Shown piece by piece: positions 1 through 11,869 of a stretch of DNA of 64,000 nucleotides. The translations under genes and the position numbers were made by a program. Positions within the stretch are counted from its first letter, which is position 1, and each line of letters starts with the position of its first letter. The stretch spans positions 33,032,361 through 33,096,360 of the forward strand of contig JAAONU010000003.1 of the NCBI GenBank assembly GCA_012932295.1, read 5' to 3'. The notes under the pieces are model-generated. The model had not been told where the DNA came from and ran no database searches. It saw only the letters and a list, made by a program, of their open reading frames with translations. Origin of the DNA: Cyclina sinensis (taxonomy: Eukaryota; Mollusca; Bivalvia; Venerida; Veneridae).

Positions 1-2400
1 AAATTTACCACAACTTAAAACATTTACCAGATATATACACAGACAAGGCCACATATCACTGTCATTTACTTTCTAACATTTAAAGTATGTTTTCAGAGTG
101 ACAGAATTTGAAATCTATTACACTCACATATATTTGTCTACATAGTGTTGTTTATTCAATCTTGCAACAGGCCTTCAGAATTTTCTAGGAAAGAAATATT
201 ACAAGCTGTGTGTGCAATCATGAAATCATTGAAATTCATTATTATATACAGTCAAATATGATAAAGATAAAAAATGATAAAAAAGCCTTCTGATTAATGA
301 CGGTTCCTTTGTCGTACAGATGTGGAAAATGAAACCATTTTGTTCAACCAACAGATAAAATTCAGACTTTGTATGTTCACTATGGGAAATTCAGTCAGAG
401 AAACGAGAACACCCTAAGCGTAGACGATTTGCCTTTCCTGATAAACAAATAAAGGGATAGCATTTTCTCGGTGTGTTTAAGGAAGGAATTGGAGACCTTT
501 TTAAATTTCATCAAATAGTCAGTACAAACCAATGCAAATTACATCTTTAAAAAGTCTTCTTGATATTCCATTAACCCTGTAGGGTACAGTTAAGTGGAAT
601 AGTAGCTACCAGGTACTCCGAGCGTAATCGATTACACCCTTTTAAGTTAATAAATACATGAACTTTACAATGTATTCTACATCAACCAGCTTATATTAAA
701 AGATATTTGTTGTTTATAATACTACTGACATAAAATAATACATGTTTTATCCTTTCTTTAATCTACTGTTTTGCTTCTTTGATACGTGATTTAATTCTGA
801 AATGTCTGAATAAAACATAACATTATAAAATAGCTGGGATTATTTTTACCAAATCTGCAAATATATTTGAACTGTTTTGTAGAAGAGTAAAGGATTAAAG
901 GGACAAAATGGAATTTTATCATTGTGAATAATCTAATTATGGAAAAGATAGTTAAAATCATTTGAACTCTTTGCAGATGGCCATGGAGTCACAAAGTATG
1001 GCCAAAATAGATATGTTTTACTTCACAGTGCAGGTTTTGGTAGGCTAAGATAAGATAAGATTTTATTTGTGCAATAAGGTTCATAATTACATACAATGTA
1101 AAAGACATAAATTCATAAGTCTAAGCTAATACTATTTAAAATAAATTCTAGCACATATTTCAATATCACAGAGTTTGACTAGATCTTCACAAACTTTGAC
1201 TACATCACAAAATGCTTATCACAGAAATTGGATGCCACAAATACTACTAACACTTATAATTGTAATCATTTAAAGCGTAAAATATCACATAAAAATGGAT
1301 TGGAATGTGCACAGGATAACCCGAAAAGTCCGAAGACTTATTTCCAACGGGGTCCTTGATCTTACATAATTAAGAATTATGAACTGAGTCTTATGATGTT
1401 AAACCAGACACTTAAGATGTAGTTACTCGTAGTCATGTGATGAAAATGCTAGACATAGTATGTTTGTAGAAAAGATGTTTTCCTTACTTTGCAGGAAGAA
1501 GATGGCACAAACTTAAATGCAAAAGTTATCCATGCTTTGAATAAATATTTCATATAAAAAACTAATCTGCCTTATGAAAGATACCAGTTTAGTGCTATAA
1601 ATCAGTTAGAATCAGAATCACTGTACAATATGAGTTGGGACTAAGGCAAACAGCTGCGACTGGAAAAATTGACAAGACAGACAAACAAATCCTTAATCAA
1701 GTGGATAAAAAGTGTTTAAAGTAAGAACCAATTAGTTAAAAAAGAGGAAAGACCTGGAGCTGGAGGAGTAATGCATAATTGTTTTGACCATGGAGTTTGT
1801 GTAAACACAATCCAAAACAATGGACAGAAGTCTCATGATGGGGACTTCATCTGTTAAGAGTATGCATAAAGTTAGGAATGGAGCAAGACCACCCAAACTA
1901 CACGCTTCACAACAAAATATCACAATATGCATATGGATGAAATTGAAAGAAAAGCAGGTTGTTAGAAGAGCTGGCTATACGAGCATGGAAAAAGTTGCCT
2001 TGCACTTGGCTAAAGATGTATTTAGTGAGGCTTTGTAGGACATATTAGGAGGTGTTGTAAAACCGTTGTAGAAAAAATGTGGAAATTTAGGAAATGGGTA
2101 AAGAAATGTGCACAATAGTGATCATACTCATGTAAATACTGTTAAAATAAAATGCAGCTGAACTGTTTAATAAAATTGATTTGACAACGACTTTCCTTCA
2201 GATTGAGCTAGGTCCATAACCAAGACACATTAGAACTTTTGTGATTCATACAGGCTTATATCAATTCAAAAATTTGAACTTAAGTGTCAGTGCCACTCTT
2301 AAAACATTATCAGAAAATTATTTCACAAGTGTTATTAGACTTTGAAGGGGTTGAAAATTTAGGGGGTGTCTAGATTGTTCAGGTGTAAAACAAACAATTT
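1..2400. other. AT-rich intergenic DNA, nothing recognised
   Basis: No reading frame with recognisable protein similarity, no tRNA box pair and no long inverted repeat was found here. The short frames near 1.73-2.04 kb overlap each other on opposite strands and show no domain, so I treat them as chance. A short TAAGATAAGA run near 1.05 kb resembles the kind of short tail repeat seen at LINE 3' ends, but nothing upstream of it reads as reverse transcriptase. Confidence 0.5.
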
Positions 2401-2408
2401 ACAAGACA

Positions 2409-2950
2409 ATGAATGCTTTTAAAGTGTCTTTCAAAAGTTATGTGAAAAAAAAACTGAATCATGGAAAACAACAATATGGAATGGACAGATTACATTTATG
2501 GGACATGAACTGTCCAAAACTTGGCACTGAACCCATTAAGGAATGGGGAGAAACAGTTCAAAATGCTCTAAGTCTAATAATTGAAAAGAAACAAAGTTTT
2601 CTTAGCCTTGTTAACTTCAGTGTAAGATTTATTCACAATTCTACAATATTTGAACCATTGCAACAACTTTTCAGAAAAGATGCTAGTTTTGAATGGGGAG
2701 AAAAGAAGGAATAGTGAGATAATCATTGACAAGTGTGTTAACCCTAACCCTAGGCTATTCCAGACTTGTAGGGCATGATATCAGATCTTAATGGACCATA
2801 AGCCACTGACTGTTTTGTATACCTTGAGGTAAGACAAACATGCAAGAATTGAAAGGCGGATTCTGACACTAATGTCATATTCATACACAATCAATTGTAT
2901 CCAAGGACAAGAAAATTGTGGAAAAGAACTCCCCAGATTAATTTATCACT
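2409..2950 (+). pseudogene. Ty3/gypsy pol remnant (end of RT to RNase H)
   Basis: A 101-codon frame (2409-2714) reads like the thumb/connection part of a Ty3/gypsy reverse transcriptase: FLSLVNFSVRFIHNSTI, then EPLQQLF and FEWG, matching the family pattern of SFLG-x-NyyxRFIPN, EPLr-Ll and f-WG. After a stop and a shift the RNase H end follows: DHKPLTVLYTL at 2794, then HARIERRILTL and GQENCGKELPR at about 2839-2937, matching TDHKPL, ARIERW and PGKENxADxLSR. The retroviral-type element would normally continue into integrase, which I cannot find, and no LTRs are visible. The YxDD box and the first RNase H aspartate are also absent. This is a dead fragment, not a gene; family assignment rests on motif order read by eye. 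Confidence 0.72.
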
Positions 2951-3960
2951 ATTAGTTTCAACAGTAGTTTCAACAAGGTCTGAGTTGTGACCCCTTGTAT
3001 TTTTTGAGGTTATTGGTATTACCAATAGGCTGAAAATTTCCAAAACTTTTCCAAAGAAAGGAATATCATTTCTTCACCATGAATTAATTGCATTCATTTC
3101 TACTTTTCTGTAAATATTATCAGACACATGAATAACTCTTTATTATTAGACCTTTACAACCGGACTGTTCGCCTTTGAAATGCTCTGTTACATAATGCAT
3201 TTGTGACTCAAACGTTTAAGAATGTGAAATTAAGTTTGTGTTTCTATTTATGTAGCTTTATTTCTGTAAAAACAATTTAAAACTTCACGTATGTTTAAAT
3301 AAACTTTATATATATTAAGTTTTTGTCTATTTTCTTGACCTTTTATCAACAAACAATTTCAAGTTCACAGCTTTCAGTAAATTTGCATACAACAAAACAA
3401 TCACTTCCAGTCATATAAACATTACAGTTATCTTGTGCAGAGCAAAACAAAATATGCCTGCAAGGTCACATTTATTTAAAGTTACACTTAATAACATGCC
3501 ACAAAGACGATCAAGCGGAAATAGATGAAAATACTTTTTGTATGACATGCAACGCAAATGTGTGTGTGCACAATTTTTTAAGTCAAAAACTTAATTACTT
3601 ATCAAAAATAACATGATAATGACACTTTACCAAAACAAATCTGTGTCCCAATTCTTCCTATGGACAAGAAAGCTTCATTAAAAAATCAGTTAAACAAGGA
3701 CAATTTGGAAATGTTATAATCAGTTCAAAAGATATTGTCAAATAATGCAAGACAGTGAACAAAAATTCTAAGATGTCATGGCATAAAAATAAAACACAGT
3801 TTTGTCCAACATTTAAGAGAGAACGAACTACCTGCTTCATTCATTGAGTCACATTTTTGTGTAAAGCTGCATTCAAGCAGAAAATTTGTCGGAAATATGC
3901 TTAACACATTACATATGCTTAGCCTAAGCCGTAGGTAACTTTTCCTAACTCAAGGAGTCC
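2951..3960. other. AT-rich intergenic DNA, nothing recognised
   Basis: Both strands are broken by frequent stops; the 60-codon minus frame at 3658-3840 has no domain signature. No repeat structure was noticed. It may contain the eroded integrase and LTR of the adjacent Ty3/gypsy remnant, but nothing readable supports that. Confidence 0.4.
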
Positions 3961-3982
3961 TTTTTTTTTTTTTTTTTTTTTT
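3961..3982. repeat. Poly-T run (22 T)
   Basis: An uninterrupted run of 22 T. It could be the reverse complement of a retroposed poly-A tail, but no target duplication is seen around it. Confidence 0.8.
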
Positions 3983-4059
3983 GTCTTAAGTATATATAAG
4001 AGGCAGACAAGGATACAATTTTAAGAAGATTTTTTTGTGTGGTGACCCACAAAAGACTT

Positions 4060-4190
4060 ATGCCCTGAAAAGGGCAGCTGGAAGTCAGTGTCCTGGAAAA
4101 TGCAGTTGAATGATGTTGCCCTGAAAAGGGCAGTTAAATATTAATGCCCTGAAAAGGGCAGTAAAAGTCGATGCCCCTAAAAGGGCAGTG
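4060..4190. repeat. Short hairpin-forming tandem repeats
   Basis: Four to five units of roughly 27-30 bp share the core TGCCCTGAAAAGGGCA, in which TGCCC can pair with GGGCA across a short A-rich loop. One unit is changed to TGCCCCTAAAAGGGCA and keeps the pairing, and one is eroded. Flanks between cores vary. Confidence 0.7.
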
Positions 4191-4222
4191 GAGTGTATTC
4201 AAATTGAAACTAACAGGTGCCA

Positions 4223-4450
4223 AGGATCTTGTCCACTATCTCCATAGCCAACAACAGATCTATCAAATGGTTAGCGCAGTTTAAATTGTGTGGTGTAAAT
4301 GAAGAGGATCTTGTCCACTATCTACACAGCCAACAACAGATCTATCAAATGTTTAGCGCAGTTTAAATTGTGAGGTGTAAATGAACAGGATCTTGTCCAC
4401 TATCTACACAGCCAACAACAGATCTATCGCATGTTTACCACAACTTTTAT
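4223..4450. repeat. 82-bp tandem repeat, about 2.8 copies
   Basis: Units begin at 4223, 4305 and 4387 with AGGATCTTGTCCACTATCT and continue through AGCCAACAACAGATCTATC and GCGCAGTTTAAATTGTG. The first two are full length and nearly identical; the third stops after about 64 bp. Period is exactly 82 bp in both steps, which suggests recent duplication. Confidence 0.85.
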
Positions 4451-6329
4451 CTTTATCAGTTTCACGCTGAAATTGTATTAAGGAAACAGAACCTTTTAAG
4501 TTTTCACTTTTTTCAATAAAATTTCCTTAAAGGTCCATACATATTGTTCTCTAGAATCAAAGTAAAAAAAAAGTAGATTTGTTTGACATTATTTAGAAAA
4601 GCTGTGTAATGTTCTTTGATATCAAGGACTTTGCCAATCATATGTATGGCAAGCATCTTAAGTTAAACTTGTTTAACGCTATCAAATGTAGAACATCATC
4701 ACTCTTGTTCACTGTCTTTACACAAGAACTGTAGATCCTTGACACAAGTGATCTAAAACAGAACTGTTTTCAATTTATTTAAATAATTTATATTTATTGT
4801 ATTAACAATAAAATTCAGCAAAGTGTAAACCAACTATGCATTCTTTTCTTTTTTGCTCATAGAGCAACATATTTCAACATTCATGTATATATTTTCTGGA
4901 AGTGTTTTATCATCCCAATTTTGAACTGGCACACATATAACTTATGTATTCCTCTAACATCCATGTGGTATACTTTAATTTTTTCTGTTATTTGTTAATT
5001 ACAATAATAATTGTATAAACAAGCCATAATCGCATCGCTTACAGCCTTACATAATGTTTGCCTTTAACCATCTGAATTCTTACCCTCTGCAATATCACTT
5101 AAATTATATGAATCAAATACAGCATGCTTTGCACTTAGAATTTTAATCCTACTCTGTGCCGAGTGTCAGTTTGTTTTGACATTCGACAATACTCAGTGCT
5201 GATAACTTAATTTCAAAGACTTTTAAATGTCACATATACATAATATGTAAATATGCCCAAGAGTGATTGCATTTTTGTGGAAACAAGGCTTGAGGAGTTA
5301 CAATCAAAGCATACACAGAAGAGTTGAAAAACTAACCTTTATGACACCACCATACTTGATCATGTTCAAGACAGTTAAAGTTTTAACTTCAAGGTGAAAA
5401 CAGCAGTCATCTAATATACTTGCAAGAACTACTGTACTTGTATCCCTCCTAAAAAACAGACAGATTATAGTAATGGGTTCCTCCAGTTCTAAGTCAAAAC
5501 ATAAATCCAAGTTATTTCGATGCACAGAATCATTTTCTTGTCAGAATGTCATTTTCAGACAGGGCATATAGGTTAAGCTGTTTTCCAAAGGCACTGTCAA
5601 ATAATTCATCAACCAAGGCCTCTTGAATAAAGGTGAAAGATATGTTTGCTATGTTTTTGTATTTCTTTTTTTAGTCTAGACAATTACTTTTTCATGCATG
5701 GACAAATAGCATGATGATTTGATACACAAAATGAGGAGCATCTTTCACTACTAATGACACTTTTGTCTCATCATTTCTGACACTGTTCATTAACTGTTAC
5801 CATGTATAAGCTTTTACAGATAGTTACTATAATTTTTTCATTCTTTCGAGTTAAAAGAATGTTTGCTCAGCAGTTGAATTTAATGAAGGAAAAACCTGTG
5901 GACAAACTCATAAGAATTCAAAATAAGCTGTATGAAATCTTCTGAAAAAAATACACAATACTTGGCCAAAAGAGAACTGCTAAACAGAATTAAAACATTT
6001 TGTGCCATAACTCAAATAGGACTTAATTCTGTGAGCATTAACTATATACACTACTCCATCAAGTGTATATGAACAAAAAGCTGCATCTACACGGGATTTT
6101 AAAGAACAAAGTAAAATAAAGATGTCAAGAGTTGACAATGAAAATTGGGTATGTGTTACTGAAAAAGGACTGAATAGTTAATGTTTTCTCAAAAACAAAC
6201 ACATCCACAACGGTACAGTATTATTTTGTCAGGAATATTGAGCTGCTTAGGTGCAAGGGACTGGACATATGCAAAAAGGTAGTAACTAGATCTAATTGAA
6301 CAAAGTGATGACAGGGGAAACTGTTGCAA
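4451..6329. other. AT-rich intergenic DNA
   Basis: No protein-like frame longer than about 70 codons and no RNA gene was found. The 73-codon minus frame near 5.3-5.5 kb has no motif. The 3' part may include the eroded N-terminal part of the hAT-like remnant that follows. Confidence 0.4.
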
Positions 6330-6961
6330 AAGTTATTCTTGAAGTTAGACAGAGTTCAATGTGCTGCCCACCAAACAGTCTTGGCAACTAAGAACAATAT
6401 TAAGTTTATTCAAGTACTTTCACACTTCAGCACCAAGTTCTAATCATCTTGATGTTATCTAGAACTTCCTTAATAAACTAATAATAAATTTGGTGGAAGT
6501 TCATCAAGTGAGATGGTTGAATGGTATGTATATCATTAACAATATTAAATCTGCCATGTGCATGGCATTGGTAAAACAGACTTCATTTTATGAAGCTGCT
6601 AGAGATTGTTCAAAAGAGTGTTTCAGTTAAAGTTCCATAACTCACTTGATGATATTCTCTCCTTTAGTTGTCTTTCAAAGGAATTTCAAGGAAAAGGGTG
6701 GTAGTCAATGTTGTAAAATCTTTGACTGATAGGGTCTGTGACATTTTGAAAGGATTGTCAGTAGTAAATGGGTATTTTGTGGATAAGCCAAGTCAGTTTG
6801 TGGTACATGAAGTGACATTGTTGCATACAGTAGATCACTTTCAGAGCCTGTGTATAAATAAGGCAATCAATGAATATTTTGATGTTGAAAGCTTAAGTAA
6901 GTATAATGACCATGAAGATAATGATGAAACTATTGGACAGTCACCAGATTTATACTACTAA
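6330..6961 (+). pseudogene. hAT-like transposase remnant (ZNF862/C17orf113-like)
   Basis: Across several broken frames I read FKYFHTSA...SSNHL, then VEVHQVRWLNGMY, then a segment ending FSPLVVFQRNF, and finally the open 97-codon frame 6668-6961 (VVNVVKSLTDRVCDILKGL...NGYFVDKPSQFV). This order matches the central part of hAT-derived proteins of the ZNF862/C17orf113 type, where a short Y-F-S segment precedes HxVRWLS, followed by an S-x-VFQ helix and a V-x-x-C-x-x-L-x-x-L helix. There are at least three stops or shifts before the last frame. No terminal repeats or 8-bp target duplication were seen. The last frame ends in an acidic tail that I do not recognise. Assignment is by eye and moderate. 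Confidence 0.45.
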
Positions 6962-7167
6962 ACACAAAAACTGAACAAATAAAATAAAATTCACGCAGCC
7001 TCTCAGAAATTAATTGCATTGTATGCATAAATCAACATCTGACTTAAAGACAGACTTTTAGGAAAGTGAAATTCTTCGAAACATGAAAGTTTTCATCTAG
7101 GGAAACATACTTTCCACAGAATCTGTTTCAAAATACATTTGTTAGACATAATTTACTGAGCTAATCA

Positions 7168-7500
7168 CTCTGTGGCAAAGATATGATCGAGCCAGACAGA
7201 CAGGATATGATCGAACGTAACAGACAGCATATGATCGAGCAAGACAGACAGGATATGATCGACCCAGACAGACAGGATATGATCAAGCCTGACAGACAGG
7301 ATAGGATCAAGTCAGACAGACATGATATGATTGAGTCAAACAGACAGGATATGATCGAACTAGACAAACAGGATATGGTCGAGCTAGTCAGAAAGGACAT
7401 GACTGAGCCAGTCAGACAAGATATACTCGATCCAGACAGACAGAATACGATCAAACCAAACAGACAGCATATGATCGAGCCAGACAGACATATATGATTA
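7168..7500. repeat. 24-bp minisatellite, about 14 copies, open on both strands
   Basis: The unit is close to GACAGACAGGATATGATCGA plus GCCA. Because 24 is a multiple of three and few units carry stops, the plus strand stays open over 104 codons (7183-7497) as an octapeptide repeat near MIEPDRQD, and the minus strand stays open over 146 codons (7161-7601) as a repeat near GSIISCLS. Unit-to-unit changes are mostly substitutions, without indels. No signal peptide or recognisable domain flanks either frame, so coding is unproven. Confidence 0.85.
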
Positions 7501-7501
7501 A

Positions 7502-8400
7502 GCCAGACACACTGGCTATGTGATCTTAGTTTCAAAAATACAACACCTTGTAGAGGGAAGTTCCAGCAAAGCAAATATTGACGAGGTTCTAGTGTGTCCA
7601 AGATTAAGGCGTTACTAATATGACAAAGTTGCTGACTGCACTGTAGTTCTTTCAGTGCCTACTACTGTATGTTTAGGTTTACAGAACCAAAAAAGACATT
7701 AAGTCAAAACAATGAACAGCAATATTACATGTCTTATTGCAAATTTAAGGATCCAAAATATGAATGAAGGACTTTCTTAAAGCAAATAAAAAAGCAGAAG
7801 TCAGTAAAATTTGAAAGCTTTACTTTGTCTAAATTAAAGACTAAACTTCTCTAGCAACCTCAGACATGAAAAGTGACCAAAAAGTTGTACAACTATTCTG
7901 TATAATAAAGTAGTATGTTTGATTATGAGGACTTAAGTGTATCTTTACTTATATGCATTTACATGCTTAAAACAACAGAAAATGTGGAAGATCATCAGTC
8001 TTTGCCCATGAAAAAAGCAAGCAAAGAGACTAAATAAAACTGTCTCCCAGAGAGGTCAAATCTTGTAAGAGAGAAAACTGTCCTGCTTTAAAATTTCAGA
8101 AAGATGTAGCTAGTTTCCAGGAAACATTTTCAAAGCTTAGTCATGATTGCGCAACTAGAAGTTTGAACTTCTTCAAGGATGAGAAACAAACTTACAGCCA
8201 TACATCGACGACATGCAAAACAAGGGGTGACCTTCCCACATTTCTCATTCCATAAAAAAAAACAAGATTTCTGCTGAGATGTGGAAAAATGTGACCTGAG
8301 GACAAGGAGGTGTGGCAATATATAATTGAAGGTCATTTTAAGGAGGTGTGGCAATGCTCTTCTTTAAGAACATTATTATAACAATGTCTGTAAATAAGTT
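7502..8400. other. AT-rich intergenic DNA
   Basis: Nothing recognised apart from a small duplication of AGGAGGTGTGGCAAT near 8306 and 8341. No domain-bearing frame. Confidence 0.4.
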
Positions 8401-8435
8401 CAAATTGTTTGTTTGTTGATGAGTATTCTAGTCAT

Positions 8436-8965
8436 GTTTAACCTCAAGCAGTGCAAAAGATACAGAGCAGGCGAGATATTTAAAGATTATATCTGTATGA
8501 CAAGTGGCCTCTATGTCCTTGACCATGACCCGAGTTGGCCAAAACATATGTGCCCTGCACATAATCTCAGTGTATTAAAATTGTCTTACAAATAGTTTCA
8601 ATTTCCTTCCAGCTGTTGGAGTGATCTACAGTGGACACAAAATTCCAAATACTTTCTTTCAAGTTGTTCAAAAGATACAGCATGGAAAATGTGGACTGTA
8701 AATGTGACCTTGACCTTGATTTTAGCCAGCTGAAACCTGCGCTATGCACATCATCTTATGGTAAACATTCCTGCCAAACAGTTTTAGTTTTCTTCAAGCA
8801 GTTCAACAGATACAGTTGGGACACACAAAATATTCACACAATACAACAATATGACAAGCAGCCTCAAAGTGCAAACCTGACCTTAATCCCAGACAGCTGA
8901 AGCCTGCACTCTTTACTCCATCTCATTATGGTGAGCAATTCTGCCAAACAGTTTCAATTTCCTTC
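8436..8965. repeat. Degenerate ~180-190 bp tandem units (bivalve-type)
   Basis: Three eroded units share, in order, TTCAAGCAGTTCAACAGATA-like, a purine-rich segment, GTGACCTTGACCTTGA-like, CCAGCTGAAACCTGC and TTATGGTGAACATTCCTGCC-like blocks. Short frames here are by-products. I recall very similar arrays from bivalve genomes; that recollection is the main clue to host identity and has not been checked by search. Confidence 0.65.
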
Positions 8966-8994
8966 AACAATGATCCAATAGGCATGATTTTAGC

Positions 8995-9545
8995 AAAATT
9001 TGAATGCTCTAGACCTTGTGGTTTAAGACCTTTTATCCAAATATATACTATTAACCCCTGAGGCAGGTCCAATACTGATCCCTTAAGGTATAATTGTAGG
9101 GAACTTTACACAATTATATATGAAAAACACGATAGGTCTAGGCACTGTGGTTTCAGACAATAACCTTTCTTGTGCATTTTCCTATGTATCTTAATGTAAA
9201 ATATGTGACCCATCCCCCTGTTGGAACTAGTTAACCAATAATATCCTCAGATGCATTACTTATGTAATTGTTGTCAAAATCCACTAGACAGTCCAACATG
9301 CTAAATATAAAAGCTCTAGGCCCAGTAGTTTCAGACAAGAAGACTTCATTAAATTCTTGAAAGCATCTTTATGCAAATCTAGTCACTATACCCCTACTCC
9401 ACTGGGCGGGACCAATACTGACTAGATGATAAAGACATGTTTTAAGCATTTAATCTTTGTAAAGCTCAACCAAGCAAATTGCAACATACAAAATTAATCC
9501 ACTCTGGGCTATGTGGTTTCAGACAACACATAAGATGATTGAATT
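8995..9545. repeat. Degenerate tandem units with CTAGGCC-like core
   Basis: Four eroded units of about 165-180 bp carry a core like CTCTAGGCCCAGTAGTTTCA, then GACAAGAAG, a T-rich stretch, and GGCGGGACCAATACTGA. Copies are near 9000, 9130, 9310 and 9500. Same class of ancient tandem family as the preceding array. Confidence 0.6.
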
Positions 9546-11530
9546 TTTTTCCAGAAATATTCTTATTTTTACTTCACAAAATGACAAATAACAGATAAAA
9601 ATGTACAATTGTGGATACCATTAAAATATACACAGAAAAATTCCATATTATATCCAGAAATGAACATGATTGATCTTTACCATGTTATTTTTGCATATAG
9701 TAGATTAATTTAATACAGGTACTCTAAAACACCTCCGGCTTTTTAGACCTGGTTGAGGTAAATGGGCTGTAGTTTTTTGTTACTGATTGGTTAACACTCT
9801 GAAGAGCTGAGTCATTATCGTAAATTCCAAATAAAAATGAAAATTTAAATTGAGGTTTTATTTCTATTTTCTCTGCCACAAACTTGTGTACCATAACCTA
9901 AAATCAGATGACTTTGAATGTTCAGTGCAAATCAGCAAGTATATGACATATGCAGAGAATAAAAAGAATATTTAGCTGTACCACTGAAATTTAAATAAAT
10001 GTCAATATTGTACCAGACAAAATATTGTACCAGACAACATAAACACTGAGAAATACCAGTTATCATTTCCCTATATCCGGTGTCAGACTGAGTAGATTCA
10101 TGTTTGAAAAAAATAGAGTAATTAAAAATGTGTCCCGTCTCGTTAATGTATCTCATTTTCATCAAGTTTTTCTTTCATTTAGAAATAAAGGCTATATAAG
10201 TGTTATCTTTTGAACTAAATATTATCTTAGTTCTTATCTAGTCCAGCTAATGCCAAAACATCAACATAACATGTAGAAAATTAACATAGTCATATTCAGA
10301 GTACAATTTTTTTATTTAACACAATGCCTTTTTTAAAGTAAAAGAAATATAAACTATTATGATGTTACATTTAAACAAACCCCAGTGGTAGATTTACCAT
10401 GGAGGCCATAGAGCCTGTCAGTAAATTTCACTGTAAAAACTGAGCAGGACTAAAATTTATATAGAACATTTTTGATGCAATTTTAACTTTGTTTACACCC
10501 AGTTCAAAATTTCTGGATCCCCCACTGAATCCTCTTAAACTAAAAAAAATGGCAAAATAAAATCAACTTCATTTCAGTTCCTGCAAACAGAGATGCAACT
10601 TGCCTGATTATGTGCAGAAATAGGTACTTTTCTGTGACAATCAGTAAATCTTTAGCTTATTTTCACTGAAATTGCATGTTTATTTAAAAGTATGTGAATG
10701 TTATGAGTTTAAACTAATTTCTTAGTACCTGTGGGTAAAACGTGGTCACAGAAAATTGCGCATGCGCAGATTTGGGCAATGTACCTGTTTTGCCCATATT
10801 TTAAAGTTTTTAATAGGTTCAGGTGTAAACCTGGGCAGTAGTGGACGGACAGACGCACGAAAGTGATCACACTGGTGTCCATATGACATGAACTTCGGTC
10901 CATTCGGTTTTTTAGGGGTTTGTTGTTTCATGCGACTTCCATGTACAAAACTACCTTTCAAACATGAGGACACTGACTCGTAAAGCCCCAAATATTGGCA
11001 CAGGCAGATCATTGGCTGACAATATACTTTCTAAACAGCAGAAAAGGGTTTCTGGTTCAACTGTTGATACCTGCAAATTTGGCTAGATTGGTGCAAAATC
11101 ATTTAAACATTAAAAGCTACCCACTTACAACTGCAAAGAAAACTTGACTTCTTACAGTAAACTGTATTAAATTGAATACTTGATGTTCAAAAAAAGGTTT
11201 TCATTAAAATTTGTGCGCTTAATTTAACAAAAGATTGATGGATGGACAGACAGACAGAAAGACAACCAGTAGAATGAAATTATTTGGGTTCAAATTTTGC
11301 AAAATAAACAGCAGGCAAAGAATAATTTGCAACCTAGAAAATAAAGTATATCCCGAAACATCTTTGAAATGTACAAAATTATCAGAGTTTTAGAAGTCAA
11401 ATTTGCTTTAAAACTGTAAGCGAGTAGCTTATTACTACAATTTCACTTAAACTACATTTGGATTTGGATTCTTAAAGTATTCTTTGTTTTTAAAATACTA
11501 GAGACATAGATGTTCTGAAAATACTGTTAC
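9546..11530. other. AT-rich intergenic DNA
   Basis: No gene recognised. A small perfect duplication of ATATTGTACCAGACAA occurs near 10003 and 10022. A GC-richer segment at about 10720-10930 is open on the minus strand in two frames but shows no domain; it has the look of an old interspersed repeat (GGACGGACAGACG stretch). Confidence 0.4.
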
Positions 11531-11806
11531 TCATCTGTAAATTTCATTGACTCTCATCAACTCATCAAATAACATCTTCCCATTTCTGTCACACCGCCTT
11601 CCTCCAACAACCAACGTGTCCTTTGTCCCCACCATCGTTACAGCATCTTCAAATATCCCAGTAGTCTCCATATTTGCCCATTCCAATTTCGTTACTAAAT
11701 ACACGAGAAAATTATACATGTTTCCACTGACAACAAAAAACAAGAACATGCAGTTTGACTCAAATATTCTTGGTGAATTTCTCTTCCACTCCAGTATAAT
11801 CACCTT
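11531..11806 (-). CDS. Possible terminal coding exon, kelch-like blade (unproven)
   Basis: Reading the minus strand from 11806, a frame opens directly after a good splice acceptor (TAATCACGCAG then AAGGTG) and runs 91 codons to a stop at 11531. There is no ATG at its beginning, as expected of an internal or last exon. The second half reads LEWANMETTGIFEDAVTMVG followed by TKDTLVVGGRR, which follows the W, M, A and VGG spacing of a kelch repeat blade. I see no further kelch exons upstream on the minus strand within several kilobases, so either the introns are long or this is a stray duplicate or pseudo-exon. The opposite strand is also open over much of the same interval, which lowers confidence. 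Confidence 0.33.
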   Translation of the reverse strand, partial: KVIILEWKRNSPRIFESNCMFLFFVVSGNMYNFLVYLVTKLEWANMETTGIFEDAVTMVGTKDTLVVGGRRCDRNGKMLFDELMRVNEIYR

Positions 11807-11833
11807 CTGCGTGATTAGACCATCAGGGCCCTA

Positions 11834-11863
11834 TCAGGGCCTTAATCTCAATTAAGGCCCTGA
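11834..11863. repeat. Perfect 13-bp inverted repeat, 4-nt loop
   Basis: TCAGGGCCTTAAT, loop CTCA, ATTAAGGCCCTGA. A further partial copy of CAGGGCC lies just upstream at about 11824. It sits some 30 bp on the intron side of the possible splice acceptor at 11807. Confidence 0.75.
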
Positions 11864-11869
11864 CACCAT

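Noticed and set aside
10709..11012. 64- and 88-codon overlapping minus frames
   Set aside because: Two overlapping frames on one strand with no motif, in a segment that looks like an old interspersed repeat.
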